Translations under genes and position numbers: made by a program
Part shown: positions 18,766-26,599 of the stretch, piece after piece
Numbering within the stretch: the stretch's first letter is position 1
Layout: each line of letters begins with the position of its first letter
Notes under the pieces: model-generated
Told to the model about the DNA's origin: nothing
The model's database searches: none
The model's input: only the letters and a program-made list of their open reading frames with translations
Assembly: GCF_900167075.1 (NCBI RefSeq)
Contig: NZ_FUWH01000002.1
Span: 401,005-465,004, forward strand
Direction: 5' to 3'
DNA length: 64,000 nucleotides
From: Sediminibacterium ginsengisoli
Lineage (GTDB): Bacteria > Bacteroidota > Bacteroidia > Chitinophagales > Chitinophagaceae

Positions 18766-19650
18766 TCAGCCGGCGGCAGTGTCTGTAAGAAAGCGGATCA
18801 CCTGGTTTTTTACCTCTTTATCGTGGTAGATCCGGTTATGACCGAGCCCGTCTGTAGCAATGAACTGTAAATTCTGAGGTGGCGTTTCGCGGACAGGCAG
18901 GGTATCATCGAAAGGGCAGATCGCGTCCTGTTTATCATGGATCCACAGCACCTGCATCGGTAAAAGAGGTACGATGCGGCTGGCAGAATAGTAATTCAGC
19001 GGCTGATTGGCCACTTTTTCAATGACCTGCGCAAAAAGCGATTTTACTTCAGCACGGATACGCAGCATTTTACAAAAATGATCGAAAGCAGTGGTTGTTT
19101 CCGTTGCCGGTGCAATGAGGACGATCTTTTTGTCGGGGTTGACCGGCTGACTCAGCTGTTCCATAGCGAGTGTAGTGGAAAGTGCGCCGAGGGAGTGTGC
19201 AATGATGCCATCGAAAGGCCCGAATGATTTTTCAATGCCGATAATTGTATCGCGGTAAAGAATTGCATTGATCTGGCTGCCCTCACTTTCACCGTGGGCG
19301 GGAGCATCGAATGCGAATACTTCAAAGCCTTCCTGTGTAAGCAGGGAAACGTATTTTTCAAATTTATAGCTCTGGCTGCTGAAGCCGTGAACGATCAGTA
19401 CTTTTTTGCCATTGGGTGTGGCGCGGGATGTCCAGTGAAATCCTTTAACCTTCAACCCGTTCACCGGCAGTGATACTTTCAGCGCTTTGTGGAAGAGCGG
19501 CGGCATTTTGCGCAACCGGCTGCCGGGATAAGGTGTGCAGAAGAGCCTGAATGCGCTGGCCGCGGCTTTGTCAGGAGAAAGCATGCCGATCGTACGCAAT
19601 TTGGTGCGGTAATAGCCAATCACAACTCTTTGTGCTAATTTCATGTCCAT
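18766..19650 (-). CDS. Alpha/beta hydrolase
   Basis: 294 residues; a second Met two codons in is equally possible as start. Motifs of the alpha/beta hydrolase fold are clear: VLIVHGFSSQ (oxyanion strand), FDAPAHGESEG, the nucleophile elbow AHSLGAL with Ser, a late Asp region in IHDKQDAICPF, and catalytic His in DGLGHNRIYHD. There is no signal peptide, so it is cytoplasmic. The substrate is unknown; esterase or lysophospholipase-like activity is possible. It is divergent from the DUF2520 gene at 19662 with only 11 bases between start codons. Confidence 0.88.
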   Translation of the reverse strand: MDMKLAQRVVIGYYRTKLRTIGMLSPDKAAASAFRLFCTPYPGSRLRKMPPLFHKALKVSLPVNGLKVKGFHWTSRATPNGKKVLIVHGFSSQSYKFEKYVSLLTQEGFEVFAFDAPAHGESEGSQINAILYRDTIIGIEKSFGPFDGIIAHSLGALSTTLAMEQLSQPVNPDKKIVLIAPATETTTAFDHFCKMLRIRAEVKSLFAQVIEKVANQPLNYYSASRIVPLLPMQVLWIHDKQDAICPFDDTLPVRETPPQNLQFIATDGLGHNRIYHDKEVKNQVIRFLTDTAAG

Positions 19651-19661
19651 AATACAAAGAT

Positions 19662-20438
19662 ATGCAGGTTGTGATCATTGGTTCGGGTAATGTGGCTACA
19701 GTGCTGGGAAGATTGATGGTAAGTAACGGACATCAGATATTGCAGGTATGGGGCCGGAACGCCCTTCATGCCGCAACACTTGCTGCGGAACTGAATGCAG
19801 AAGCAATAACGGATATCAACGCTATTAATACAGAAGCAGATCTTTACCTGCTGGCAGTGACGGACAGCGCGCTGGCAGAGATGGCATCGCAGTTGTGGCT
19901 GGGAGATAAGCTGCTGGTACATGCAGCCGGCTCCGTGTCGCTGTCTGTGTTGAAACCGGCTTCCACCCGGTACGGCGTATTATGGCCGATGAAAATGATC
20001 CGCAAACAAATGCAAACGCTTACACCCGTTACTATATTTATAGACGGGAATACGGAAGAGGTGATGAAGGAACTGGAAGCACTGGCAGCAGAATTCAGTG
20101 ATACCGTGAGCCGGGCCAACGATGAAGCGCGGGCAAAAATGCACCTGCTGGCAGCCATTACTTCCAATTTTACCAACCATCTTTATCACCTGGCCAATCA
20201 TTATTGTGAAGCGGAAAATATTCCCTTTCATCTTTTCCTGCCGCTGATCGAAGATACAGTGAGCCAGCTGCGGGTATCGCATCCGCGGGAAGTGCAGGCG
20301 GGTCCAGCTTTCCGTAACGACAGTGCCACACTGGAACGACACCGTAAACTGCTGGCTCAATATCCGGATATACTGAAAATATACGATGCAATGACCGCAA
20401 GTATCCGTCGTGAATTCGGATGGGAGCCCCAAAACTGA
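19662..20438 (+). CDS. Rossmann-fold oxidoreductase with DUF2520 domain
   Basis: 258 residues. The N-terminal NAD(P)-binding domain starts with VVIIGSGNVATVLGRLM (a GxGNxA variant), and the C-terminal helical DUF2520 domain (about 125-255) includes MHLLAAITSNFTNHLYHLA, a region where 6-phosphogluconate-dehydrogenase-like proteins place catalytic residues. Family members resemble ketopantoate reductase or pyrroline carboxylate reductase in fold; no substrate is established. The start codon is 11 bases from that of the divergent hydrolase gene, so both genes share one very short promoter space or are leaderless. Confidence 0.85.
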   Translation: MQVVIIGSGNVATVLGRLMVSNGHQILQVWGRNALHAATLAAELNAEAITDINAINTEADLYLLAVTDSALAEMASQLWLGDKLLVHAAGSVSLSVLKPASTRYGVLWPMKMIRKQMQTLTPVTIFIDGNTEEVMKELEALAAEFSDTVSRANDEARAKMHLLAAITSNFTNHLYHLANHYCEAENIPFHLFLPLIEDTVSQLRVSHPREVQAGPAFRNDSATLERHRKLLAQYPDILKIYDAMTASIRREFGWEPQN

Positions 20439-20587
20439 TCAGCCGCAGTGCATATAGCCGCATAATAATTTATTGAGATATATGGCATGCGCTGCTTTAT
20501 GCCTGTGCAGGATGATACCATGTATCATAATCAGTACCTCCATAAGTACTAATGCCTTATATTTAAAAACTAAAAAAACTTAACTGC

Positions 20588-22222
20588 ATGAGGAAGATCT
20601 CACTTCTCGTGGCTGCAGCGTTCCTGCTCTGTGTGTCGCTGCGGGCACAGGATTACAGTAACTATGCCGGCCAGGGTGCAAGGCTGGATGCGTTGGTAAA
20701 AGCATATCCCCAGCTTGCCACATTAAAATCGCTTACCAAAACAAATGGTGGTAAAGACATATGGCTGCTCACCATCGGAACCGGTAAAACCGAAGCCAAA
20801 CCTGCTATTGCCGTGATCGGCGGTGTGGAGGGTAGTCATCTCCTGGGTACGGAAATGGCCATCGGCTTTGCAGAAAACCTGCTGAAAGGCAGCAATACGG
20901 ACAGTATCCGTAATCTCCTGGCCCGAACTACTTATTATGTGTTCCCGAATATGAGCCCCGATGCAATGGAACAATATTTCGGCAAACTCCGTTATGAACG
21001 TAACGGGAATACCACCGAAACGGATGATGACCGCGATGGCCGCTTGAACGAAGACGGTTTCGACGATCTCGACGGCAATGGCAAGATCACGATGATGCGT
21101 GTGACATCACCTGTTGGTGATTATAAACTGCATCCCGATGATGCACGTGTGCTGATCAAGGCAGATGCTGCCAAAGGCGAGAAAGGTACTTACCTGCTGC
21201 TCACGGAAGGCATCGATAATGATAAGGACGGCAAACAGGATGAAGATGGCGAAGGCGGTATTGCTTTTAACCGTAACCTCACTTACAGGCACAATACATT
21301 TGCGCCCGGTGCCGGTGATTTCCCCGCTTCAGAAAAAGAAACCCGTGCACTGCTCGATTTTCTTTTCGATGCATTCAACGTATATGCGGTAGTCAGCTTC
21401 GGCAGTAATAACAACCTTTCAGCGGCCATTCCTTATAATCCTGGTGCTGCACAACAACGTATCGTAGCCGGTTATCTTGAACCGGATGCACGCGTGAACG
21501 GGGTGATCAGCGATCTCTATAATAAAGTAACCGGCACGAAAGACGCACCTAAGACCAATGCAGGTGGCGGTGATCTTATGTCGTGGGGTTATTTCCATTA
21601 TGGCCGTTACAGCTACAGTACGCCGGGCTGGTGGGTACCTAAGGCAAAAGCAGATACTGCTAAAAAAGAGAAACCATTCACTGTGGAAGATCCTGCGGCC
21701 AATTACCTGCGCTGGGCAGCACAACAGGGAATCACCAATACATTCACTGACTGGAAAACAGTTCAGCATCCCGATTATCCCGGCCAGCAGGTAGAGGTTG
21801 GCGGGCTCGATCCTTATGTGCTCATCAACCCGCCATTTAAAATGACCGGCGAGATCGTAAAAAAACATACTGAGTTTCTTGTAAAGCTGGCAGGTAAACA
21901 ACCTGAGCTTGAAGTGCTGAACCTGAAAACGGAAAAACTGGCCAATGGTCTTGCGCGTGTAAGTTTCAGCCTGGTGAATAAAGGCGGTATGTCTACACAT
22001 ACCAAACTGGGCGAGCGCAGCTATTTCCTTAAAAAGGTAAAGATCGATGTGAAGACCGGCGACAAGCAGGAAGTGGTAGGCGGACGTAAAACAACGCTGC
22101 TTCCAGCTCTGGATGCCGGTACGCAGCAGCAGTTCAACTGGGTGATCAAAGGCAGCGGCAAGCTGACCATTGAAGCGGGTTGCCCTACTGCCGGCTACAA
22201 AACCATCGAAGTAAATCTTTAG
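20588..22222 (+). CDS. M14 carboxypeptidase-like protein, probably catalytically dead
   Basis: 544 residues with a signal peptide (about 1-20, LLCVSLRAQ). It is homologous over its length to the next gene, including two acidic DxDxDG loops (DDDRDGRLNEDG and DNDKDGKQDEDG) and a C-terminal beta domain. The active site is changed at every key place. The zinc motif HxxE is replaced by E81-G-S-H84, the third zinc ligand His is Gly272 (VVSFGSN), and the catalytic Glu is replaced around 345-346 (YSYSTPGWW). The substrate carboxylate-binding NR pair (FNRN, 228-229) survives. It is therefore a predicted secreted pseudo-peptidase or a re-purposed binding protein. Only 21 bases separate it from the intact paralogue, implying one operon. 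Confidence 0.85.
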   Translation: MRKISLLVAAAFLLCVSLRAQDYSNYAGQGARLDALVKAYPQLATLKSLTKTNGGKDIWLLTIGTGKTEAKPAIAVIGGVEGSHLLGTEMAIGFAENLLKGSNTDSIRNLLARTTYYVFPNMSPDAMEQYFGKLRYERNGNTTETDDDRDGRLNEDGFDDLDGNGKITMMRVTSPVGDYKLHPDDARVLIKADAAKGEKGTYLLLTEGIDNDKDGKQDEDGEGGIAFNRNLTYRHNTFAPGAGDFPASEKETRALLDFLFDAFNVYAVVSFGSNNNLSAAIPYNPGAAQQRIVAGYLEPDARVNGVISDLYNKVTGTKDAPKTNAGGGDLMSWGYFHYGRYSYSTPGWWVPKAKADTAKKEKPFTVEDPAANYLRWAAQQGITNTFTDWKTVQHPDYPGQQVEVGGLDPYVLINPPFKMTGEIVKKHTEFLVKLAGKQPELEVLNLKTEKLANGLARVSFSLVNKGGMSTHTKLGERSYFLKKVKIDVKTGDKQEVVGGRKTTLLPALDAGTQQQFNWVIKGSGKLTIEAGCPTAGYKTIEVNL

Positions 22223-22243
22223 TCATTCTAAAAAAATGTAAGC

Positions 22244-23992
22244 ATGAAACTCAATATAAAAATAGTTCCTGTGATAGCGGCAATGGCACTTGGCATTGGC
22301 GGTACACAGGCACAGAACGCGAACCAGGTATTTAAAGCCGCAGGCTCACCGGTAAATCCGAAAGTGACCGTGACCTGGAACCGCTATTATGATCACGCAG
22401 GTATTACAGAGATCTGTAAGAAACTGGCAGCAGCGTATCCGAACCTGGTAAAGCTGGAATCGATCGGTAAATCATACGAAGGCCGCGACCTCTGGTGTAT
22501 GACCATTACTGATTTCAAAAAAGGGGAAGAGAAAAAGAAGCCGGCGATGTATATCGATGGTAATATTCACTCCAATGAAGTACAGGGTGCAGAATTTGCA
22601 CTCTATACAGCATGGTATTTAGCGGAGTCTTTTGCAGACACGAAATTCATACAGGAACTGCTGGCAGATAAAGTATTCTATATTGTTCCGACCATTAATC
22701 CTGATGGCAGGGACAGTTATATCCACAAACCCAATACCGGAAGCTCGCCACGTTCAGGACTGCTGCCGATCGATAATGACGGGGATGGCCTGGTAAATGA
22801 GGATCTGTATGATGATCTGGATGGTGACGGACATATTACCATGATGCGTCGTAAAAATCCAAATGGCCGCTGGAAGATCGACCCGAAAGACCCGCGTAAT
22901 ATGATCCAGGTAGGTCCTGATGAAAAGGGCGATTATGAAATACTCGGCAGCGAGGGTATCGATAACGATGGAGATGGTCGTGTAAATGAAGATGGTTATG
23001 CATTTGAATACGATCCCAACCGCGACTGGGGCTGGGGCTGGCAGCCGAACTATATCCAGAGTGGTGCGTACAAATACCCGTTCTCGTTACCGGAGAACAG
23101 GGCTGTGATGGAGTTTGTGATGAAGCACCCGAATATAGCTGCAGCACAATCTTACCATAATGCCGGAGGCATGATCCTCCGTGGTCCGGGTGGCCAGGAA
23201 GATGTGAGTACATACAATGCGCAGGATATTTCAGTGTATGATGCGATCGCTAAAAAAGGGGAGGAGTTGCTGCCAGGGTATAAATACTTGGTTGTATATA
23301 AAGATCTCTATTCAGCTTATGGCGGTGAGCTCGACTGGTTCTATGCAGGTCGCGGTATTTATACCTATTCCAACGAATTATGGACGCCATACCTGATGTT
23401 CATGAAAGATGCAACCCGTGATCCTTTCGATAACACTACCTACAGTTTTGACCGTTACCTGCTGTTCCAGGATGCATTTGTGCCCTGGAAGGAATATGAT
23501 CATCCGCAGTATGGCAAGATCGAGATCGGAGGTCTGAAAAAGAATTTTGGCCGTGCACACCCCGGCTTCCTGCTGGAGTCAGATGCGCATCGTAACATGG
23601 CGTTCAGCATCTACCACTGCTTCCATACACCGAAGCTGGAAGTGCAGGACATTACTGAAAGAGACCTTGGTGATGGCTTGAAAGAAGTAACTGCTACCGT
23701 GTACAATGGCCGTATCATGCCAACACACAGCAGCCAGGATGTGAAGAATAAAATAGAGCGGCCGGATTATATCAGTCTTACAACAAACGGCAAAGTAGTG
23801 GCAGGTATGCAGATAGAAAATAAAGACCTGAATCTTTCTACCGAGCAGAAGAACAATCCGCAGACCATTGAAGTAAACAATATCCCGGGACTGGGAGCTG
23901 TAACGGTTAAATGGATCGTGCAGGGTGGTAATGGCAAATACACCGTAAATGTAGACAGCCGTAAAGGCGGAACCGCCACGCTGGCGAAATAA
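22244..23992 (+). CDS. M14 family zinc carboxypeptidase, secreted
   Basis: 582 residues with a signal peptide (about 1-23, GGTQAQ). All M14 residues are in place: zinc ligands H109 and E112 (GNIHSNE), third ligand H305 (SYHN), substrate-binding N259/R260 (DPNRDW) and catalytic E378 (YTYSNELW). Two calcium-binding-like loops DNDGDG and DLDGDGH are inserted between the ligands, and a C-terminal beta-sandwich of about 130 residues follows the catalytic domain. It likely trims peptides or peptidoglycan-type substrates in the periplasm or outside. The 3' end is marked by a terminator. It forms a two-gene operon with the degenerate paralogue upstream. Confidence 0.9.
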   Translation: MKLNIKIVPVIAAMALGIGGTQAQNANQVFKAAGSPVNPKVTVTWNRYYDHAGITEICKKLAAAYPNLVKLESIGKSYEGRDLWCMTITDFKKGEEKKKPAMYIDGNIHSNEVQGAEFALYTAWYLAESFADTKFIQELLADKVFYIVPTINPDGRDSYIHKPNTGSSPRSGLLPIDNDGDGLVNEDLYDDLDGDGHITMMRRKNPNGRWKIDPKDPRNMIQVGPDEKGDYEILGSEGIDNDGDGRVNEDGYAFEYDPNRDWGWGWQPNYIQSGAYKYPFSLPENRAVMEFVMKHPNIAAAQSYHNAGGMILRGPGGQEDVSTYNAQDISVYDAIAKKGEELLPGYKYLVVYKDLYSAYGGELDWFYAGRGIYTYSNELWTPYLMFMKDATRDPFDNTTYSFDRYLLFQDAFVPWKEYDHPQYGKIEIGGLKKNFGRAHPGFLLESDAHRNMAFSIYHCFHTPKLEVQDITERDLGDGLKEVTATVYNGRIMPTHSSQDVKNKIERPDYISLTTNGKVVAGMQIENKDLNLSTEQKNNPQTIEVNNIPGLGAVTVKWIVQGGNGKYTVNVDSRKGGTATLAK

Positions 23993-24013
23993 AGCAACAA
24001 CGTTTTTTAATAC

Positions 24014-24075
24014 AGCCGGATCGGAAGAAAATTCCTTTATACAGCAGGGAAGTTTCTCCTGATCCGGCTTTTTTA
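24014..24075 (+). terminator. Terminator after the M14 pair
   Basis: Stem agccggatc / gatccggct (24014-24022 and 24061-24069) enclosing a 38-base loop with some internal pairing, then a run of T. It begins 21 bases after the M14 stop. Confidence 0.75.
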
Positions 24076-24161
24076 TCTTTTTTTAAACAAAATATTTTCC
24101 CTGTAAGTCTTGCTGCTAAAGGGTTTTGTGATAAACAAGGTGTTAAGCGCTTAATTTTTTT

Positions 24162-24190
24162 TTGCTATTTAATTTCAAAACGTACTTTTG
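24162..24190 (+). promoter_or_regulatory. Promoter of tRNA-Ser
   Basis: TTG at 24162-24164 and TACTTTTG at 24183-24190 match the Bacteroidota -33/-7 pair with an 18-base gap. The mature tRNA begins 5 bases after the -7 element, so the 5' leader is extremely short. Confidence 0.7.
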
Positions 24191-24194
24191 CCGC

Positions 24195-24279
24195 GGAGAG
24201 ATGGCAGAGCGGTCGAATGCGGCGGTCTTGAAAACCGTTGACTGTTACAGGTCCGGGGGTTCGAATCCCTCTCTCTCCG
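24195..24279 (+). tRNA. tRNA-Ser (anticodon UGA)
   Basis: An 85-base class II tRNA. The acceptor arm pairs ggagaga (24195-24201) with tctctcc (24272-24278), and the discriminator is G24279. The anticodon stem gcggt/accgt encloses loop cttgaaa with anticodon TGA at 24229-24231. A long variable arm follows, then a T-stem around ttcgaat (24260-24266). CCA is not encoded. It decodes UCA and related serine codons. A partial, damaged copy follows 49 bases downstream. Confidence 0.96.
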
Positions 24280-24282
24280 CTG

Positions 24283-24317
24283 AAAGGTTTGAGTAGTAAT
24301 ACTTAAACCTTTTTTTA
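24283..24317 (+). terminator. Terminator of tRNA-Ser
   Basis: A 12-bp stem with one G-T pair (24283-24294 and 24301-24312) and loop agtaat, followed by a T run. A decayed version of the same hairpin follows the tRNA remnant at about 24413-24445. Confidence 0.85.
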
Positions 24318-24327
24318 TTTCATATAG

Positions 24328-24411
24328 CGTCGAGTGCGGTGGTCTTGCCCGCAGGATCCTTCGAAAAACCGTTGACTGTTACAGGTCCGGGGGTTCGAAT
24401 CCCTCTCTCCG
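24328..24411 (+). pseudogene. Partial tRNA-Ser duplicate with insertion in the anticodon loop
   Basis: This stretch repeats the tRNA-Ser from the D-arm onward with few changes: the segment from accgttgac through the T-arm is identical. It lacks the 5' acceptor strand and first part of the D-arm. It carries an extra 17 bases, cccgcaggatccttcga, exactly within the anticodon loop after cttg, and has lost two bases in the 3' acceptor strand. The similarity continues into the downstream terminator. It cannot fold as a tRNA. Either a tandem duplication that decayed or the scar of an element that used the tRNA 3' end as attachment site could explain it; no integrase is in the window. Confidence 0.85.
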
Positions 24412-24608
24412 CCGAAAAGTTTGAGCAGTAATACTTAAACCTTTTATTTTCCAGCTTTAGCCTTATATATTAACGGATTATAAAACCCCTATGCATCAGG
24501 AATTAACAACAAGGACAAATTTGCAGAACCAAACCCGTGTTTTATTTCAAAAATAGCAGGCAAAAAACCTTATTTTACATACACGCTGTCCCAAGTTAAA
24601 TCACAAAC
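24412..24608. other. Non-coding stretch upstream of the 231-residue gene
   Basis: About 200 bases, AT-rich, holding the decayed copy of the tRNA-Ser terminator at its left end. Together with the tRNA remnant it makes a gene-free stretch of about 330 bases. I see no credible reading frame or known RNA here. Confidence 0.5.
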
Positions 24609-25304
24609 ATGTATCAGCAGTCAATTCAAAACAAGCAGGCTATAACCCACGCTTCTGCAGCTACAGTAACGCAGAATGCTAAGTCGATGCCTGCTGTACC
24701 GGCGGTTGAGATCCGAAACCAGGTTGTTCAGAGAGCAAAAGATGTGGTAAAAGGCGAATACACACTGACGATTAACGATGAAGCATTTGAAGCGGAAGCT
24801 TTGGAAATATGGGGTTTTATTGTTTCTAAAGACCTGACCGCTGCATTGGCGGACAAAAAAATACACATCATAAAAACACCCGGCAAAGCGGAAAAAGTCT
24901 GCCACCACTGGTCTTTCGGCGGGTTAAATGCCGCTTTCAGTTCAAATATAGAAGAGATACATGGCTTGCTCGAAGGATCAGAAGCCCCGCTTCTGATCGA
25001 TGGCGAAGATATAGGGTTGAAATCCAGGGATTGGAATACTATAGCAAAACCTGACGGACTTGCAGCCCTGGGAACGGTTGCAGATACGCAGATCACCATG
25101 TATGATGACACGGCGCACAGTTCAAGACAAAAAGATGGTTTGTGGTATCATAAGTTTATTGACAAGTCTCACATTTTTGCTATTGAAGGATATTCAGGTA
25201 ACCTGGGCTACGGATCCCAGAAAACCATCACAGTAGGTGCATTGGCTGAATCAGGCCTGGGCGATGCCTCCTGGTTTCAGTACAAAAAAACACCTGAAGC
25301 GTAA
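24609..25304 (+). CDS. Unrecognised 231-residue protein
   Basis: I do not recognise a family. The first 40 residues are low-complexity, rich in Ala, Gln, Asn and Pro, and contain SMPAVPAVEIRNQVVQRAKD. The remaining about 180 residues look like a folded domain with an HHWSFGGLNAAF segment (cysteine just before it, KVCHHW), a central LLIDGEDIGLKSRDW stretch and a glycine-rich end (GYSGNLGYGSQKT). There is no signal peptide or membrane segment. A disordered head with a VVQR-type motif is reminiscent of leader regions in proteins carried with extracellular contractile injection systems in Bacteroidota, but no other such gene is present, so this is only a hint. It sits right after the tRNA remnant and is closed by a strong terminator. 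Confidence 0.75.
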   Translation: MYQQSIQNKQAITHASAATVTQNAKSMPAVPAVEIRNQVVQRAKDVVKGEYTLTINDEAFEAEALEIWGFIVSKDLTAALADKKIHIIKTPGKAEKVCHHWSFGGLNAAFSSNIEEIHGLLEGSEAPLLIDGEDIGLKSRDWNTIAKPDGLAALGTVADTQITMYDDTAHSSRQKDGLWYHKFIDKSHIFAIEGYSGNLGYGSQKTITVGALAESGLGDASWFQYKKTPEA

Positions 25305-25372
25305 TTACACTAAAATGGCATCAGCGCTGCGGTGTAAAAGTTGGATGGTTAAGAAGTAAGAAACGGTCTCCG

Positions 25373-25414
25373 CCTCATAAAAAAGACGCCTGTTTCGGCG
25401 TCTTTTTTATGAGG
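25373..25414. terminator. Bidirectional terminator
   Basis: A perfect 18-bp stem (25373-25390 and 25397-25414) with a 6-base loop tgtttc. The stem contains A6 on one side and T6 on the other, so it can act on both strands between the converging genes at 24609 and 25492. Confidence 0.9.
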
Positions 25415-25491
25415 ATCATTTGATGCAGAATTTCGCGCAACTGCACTGTTCACTTTCTGGGTATTGAAAATATTCCCTAAGTTCCCTTATA

Positions 25492-25986
25492 TCATTTTCT
25501 CGGCAGCTTCCATTTCTCGATCAGTTCTTCGTTGAGTCCACCCTCTTTTGCATTCGGCTTTCCTTTTCCTGTGGTGATCAGGTCTTTCAAACTGCCCTGG
25601 ATATAGCTTGTCCAGGCATCGTGGCAAACAGAATAACATTCATTAGCAGGCGTCAGTCCTTCCTGCGTAAAGCGTAATTCTGTTTTATCGCCCTTGGGTG
25701 TAATTTCGAAGACGATCCTGTTGCCGTTCCATTCCGTTTTGTCTTTCGTAAAGCTAAAGTGGTTATTTAATACCTGCCAGACGATCATTTTGCCGGGAAT
25801 ATATTCTATGATCTTCATTTTACTGATATGGACATCCTTATAGTAATAAAGGAATTCTTCGTTCAGCTGATCAGTATTGCCTTCAATACTCTCAGACCAC
25901 CAGCCGCGCACATTGCTGGCTGCTTTAAAAACGGCTTCAGGCGTTTGATCCACTAAAATAGTTGTGTTGAAATCAGCGCTTGTCAT
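25492..25986 (-). CDS. SRPBCC (AHSA1/START-like) domain protein
   Basis: 164 residues forming one SRPBCC domain: FNTTILVDQTPEAVFKAASN, VRGWWSESIEG, MIVWQVLNNHFSF and the C-terminal helix CHDAWTSYIQGSLKDLI. Such proteins have a deep hydrophobic pocket; the AHSA1-like branch is often found beside regulators but rarely has a known ligand. It is a paralogue of the protein encoded just upstream (25-30 percent by eye, with the same VxxWW and CHDAW/CAPAW positions). The two genes form an operon with a 37-base gap, divergent from the GlxA-type regulator at 26600. Confidence 0.85.
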   Translation of the reverse strand: MTSADFNTTILVDQTPEAVFKAASNVRGWWSESIEGNTDQLNEEFLYYYKDVHISKMKIIEYIPGKMIVWQVLNNHFSFTKDKTEWNGNRIVFEITPKGDKTELRFTQEGLTPANECYSVCHDAWTSYIQGSLKDLITTGKGKPNAKEGGLNEELIEKWKLPRK

Positions 25987-26023
25987 ATGATTTGCGATTT
26001 TGGTTTTATGAATGGATAGAATA

Positions 26024-26467
26024 CTATTGGCTCGCTTTTGCTATAGCAGCAGGAAGCTGTTCTTTTATATACTGTGTCCAGGCAGGAGCACACGAATCAT
26101 AACATTCAAATTCCGGCACCAGGCCTATATGCGTGAACACGATCTTCGTTTTACCAGCTTCTTCCGAAATATCAAAGCGGATCTTCGTTCCATTCCATTC
26201 CTCCGCCTGCTCTGCAAAACTGAGGTTGGCTTCCGTAACCAGCCATTCCACTTTTTTATCCGGCACCAGTTCTGCAAGTTTTTGTTTGGTATAATGCATG
26301 CCTCCGCCTGCCCGAAAACTGAATTCGTCGCCCGGTTTTTCCGAATTGCCTTCGAACGATTCGTCAAACAGGCCAGACCACCATGCCCTGACGTTTAAAA
26401 TAGTGCGATAGGCCTCTGCTGGTGTCTGCTCTACCCAGATCGTGGTGGTGAAATCCTGATTTTTCAT
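26024..26467 (-). CDS. SRPBCC (AHSA1/START-like) domain protein
   Basis: 147 residues with a single SRPBCC domain: FTTTIWVEQTPAEAYRTILN, VRAWWSGLFDESFEG, KVEWLVTEANLSF and the C-terminal CAPAWTQYIKEQLPAAI helix. It is the first gene of a two-gene unit with the paralogue at 25492. The 132-base space to the divergent AraC/GlxA regulator makes these the likely targets of that regulator. No ligand or enzymatic role can be named. Confidence 0.85.
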   Translation of the reverse strand: MKNQDFTTTIWVEQTPAEAYRTILNVRAWWSGLFDESFEGNSEKPGDEFSFRAGGGMHYTKQKLAELVPDKKVEWLVTEANLSFAEQAEEWNGTKIRFDISEEAGKTKIVFTHIGLVPEFECYDSCAPAWTQYIKEQLPAAIAKASQ

Positions 26468-26555
26468 ATTGCTGTTTAATTTTTTAAAGCTTTACAGGAT
26501 AAAGGTATTGTCTGTAAATGGGGCGAAAGGGTGGTCAAATAGACATTATATGGGG

Positions 26556-26586
26556 TTGATTTGGACATGGTATCCATATAACTTTG
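26556..26586 (+). promoter_or_regulatory. Promoter of the GlxA-type regulator
   Basis: TTG at 26556-26558 and TAACTTTG at 26579-26586 match the Bacteroidota -33/-7 pair with a 20-base gap. The GTG start follows 13 bases later. Confidence 0.65.
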
Positions 26587-26599
26587 TAAAAACACACTT

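Noticed and set aside
24195..24445. Two functional tandem tRNA-Ser genes
   Set aside because: The second copy lacks its 5' acceptor strand and has an insertion in the anticodon loop, so it cannot fold.
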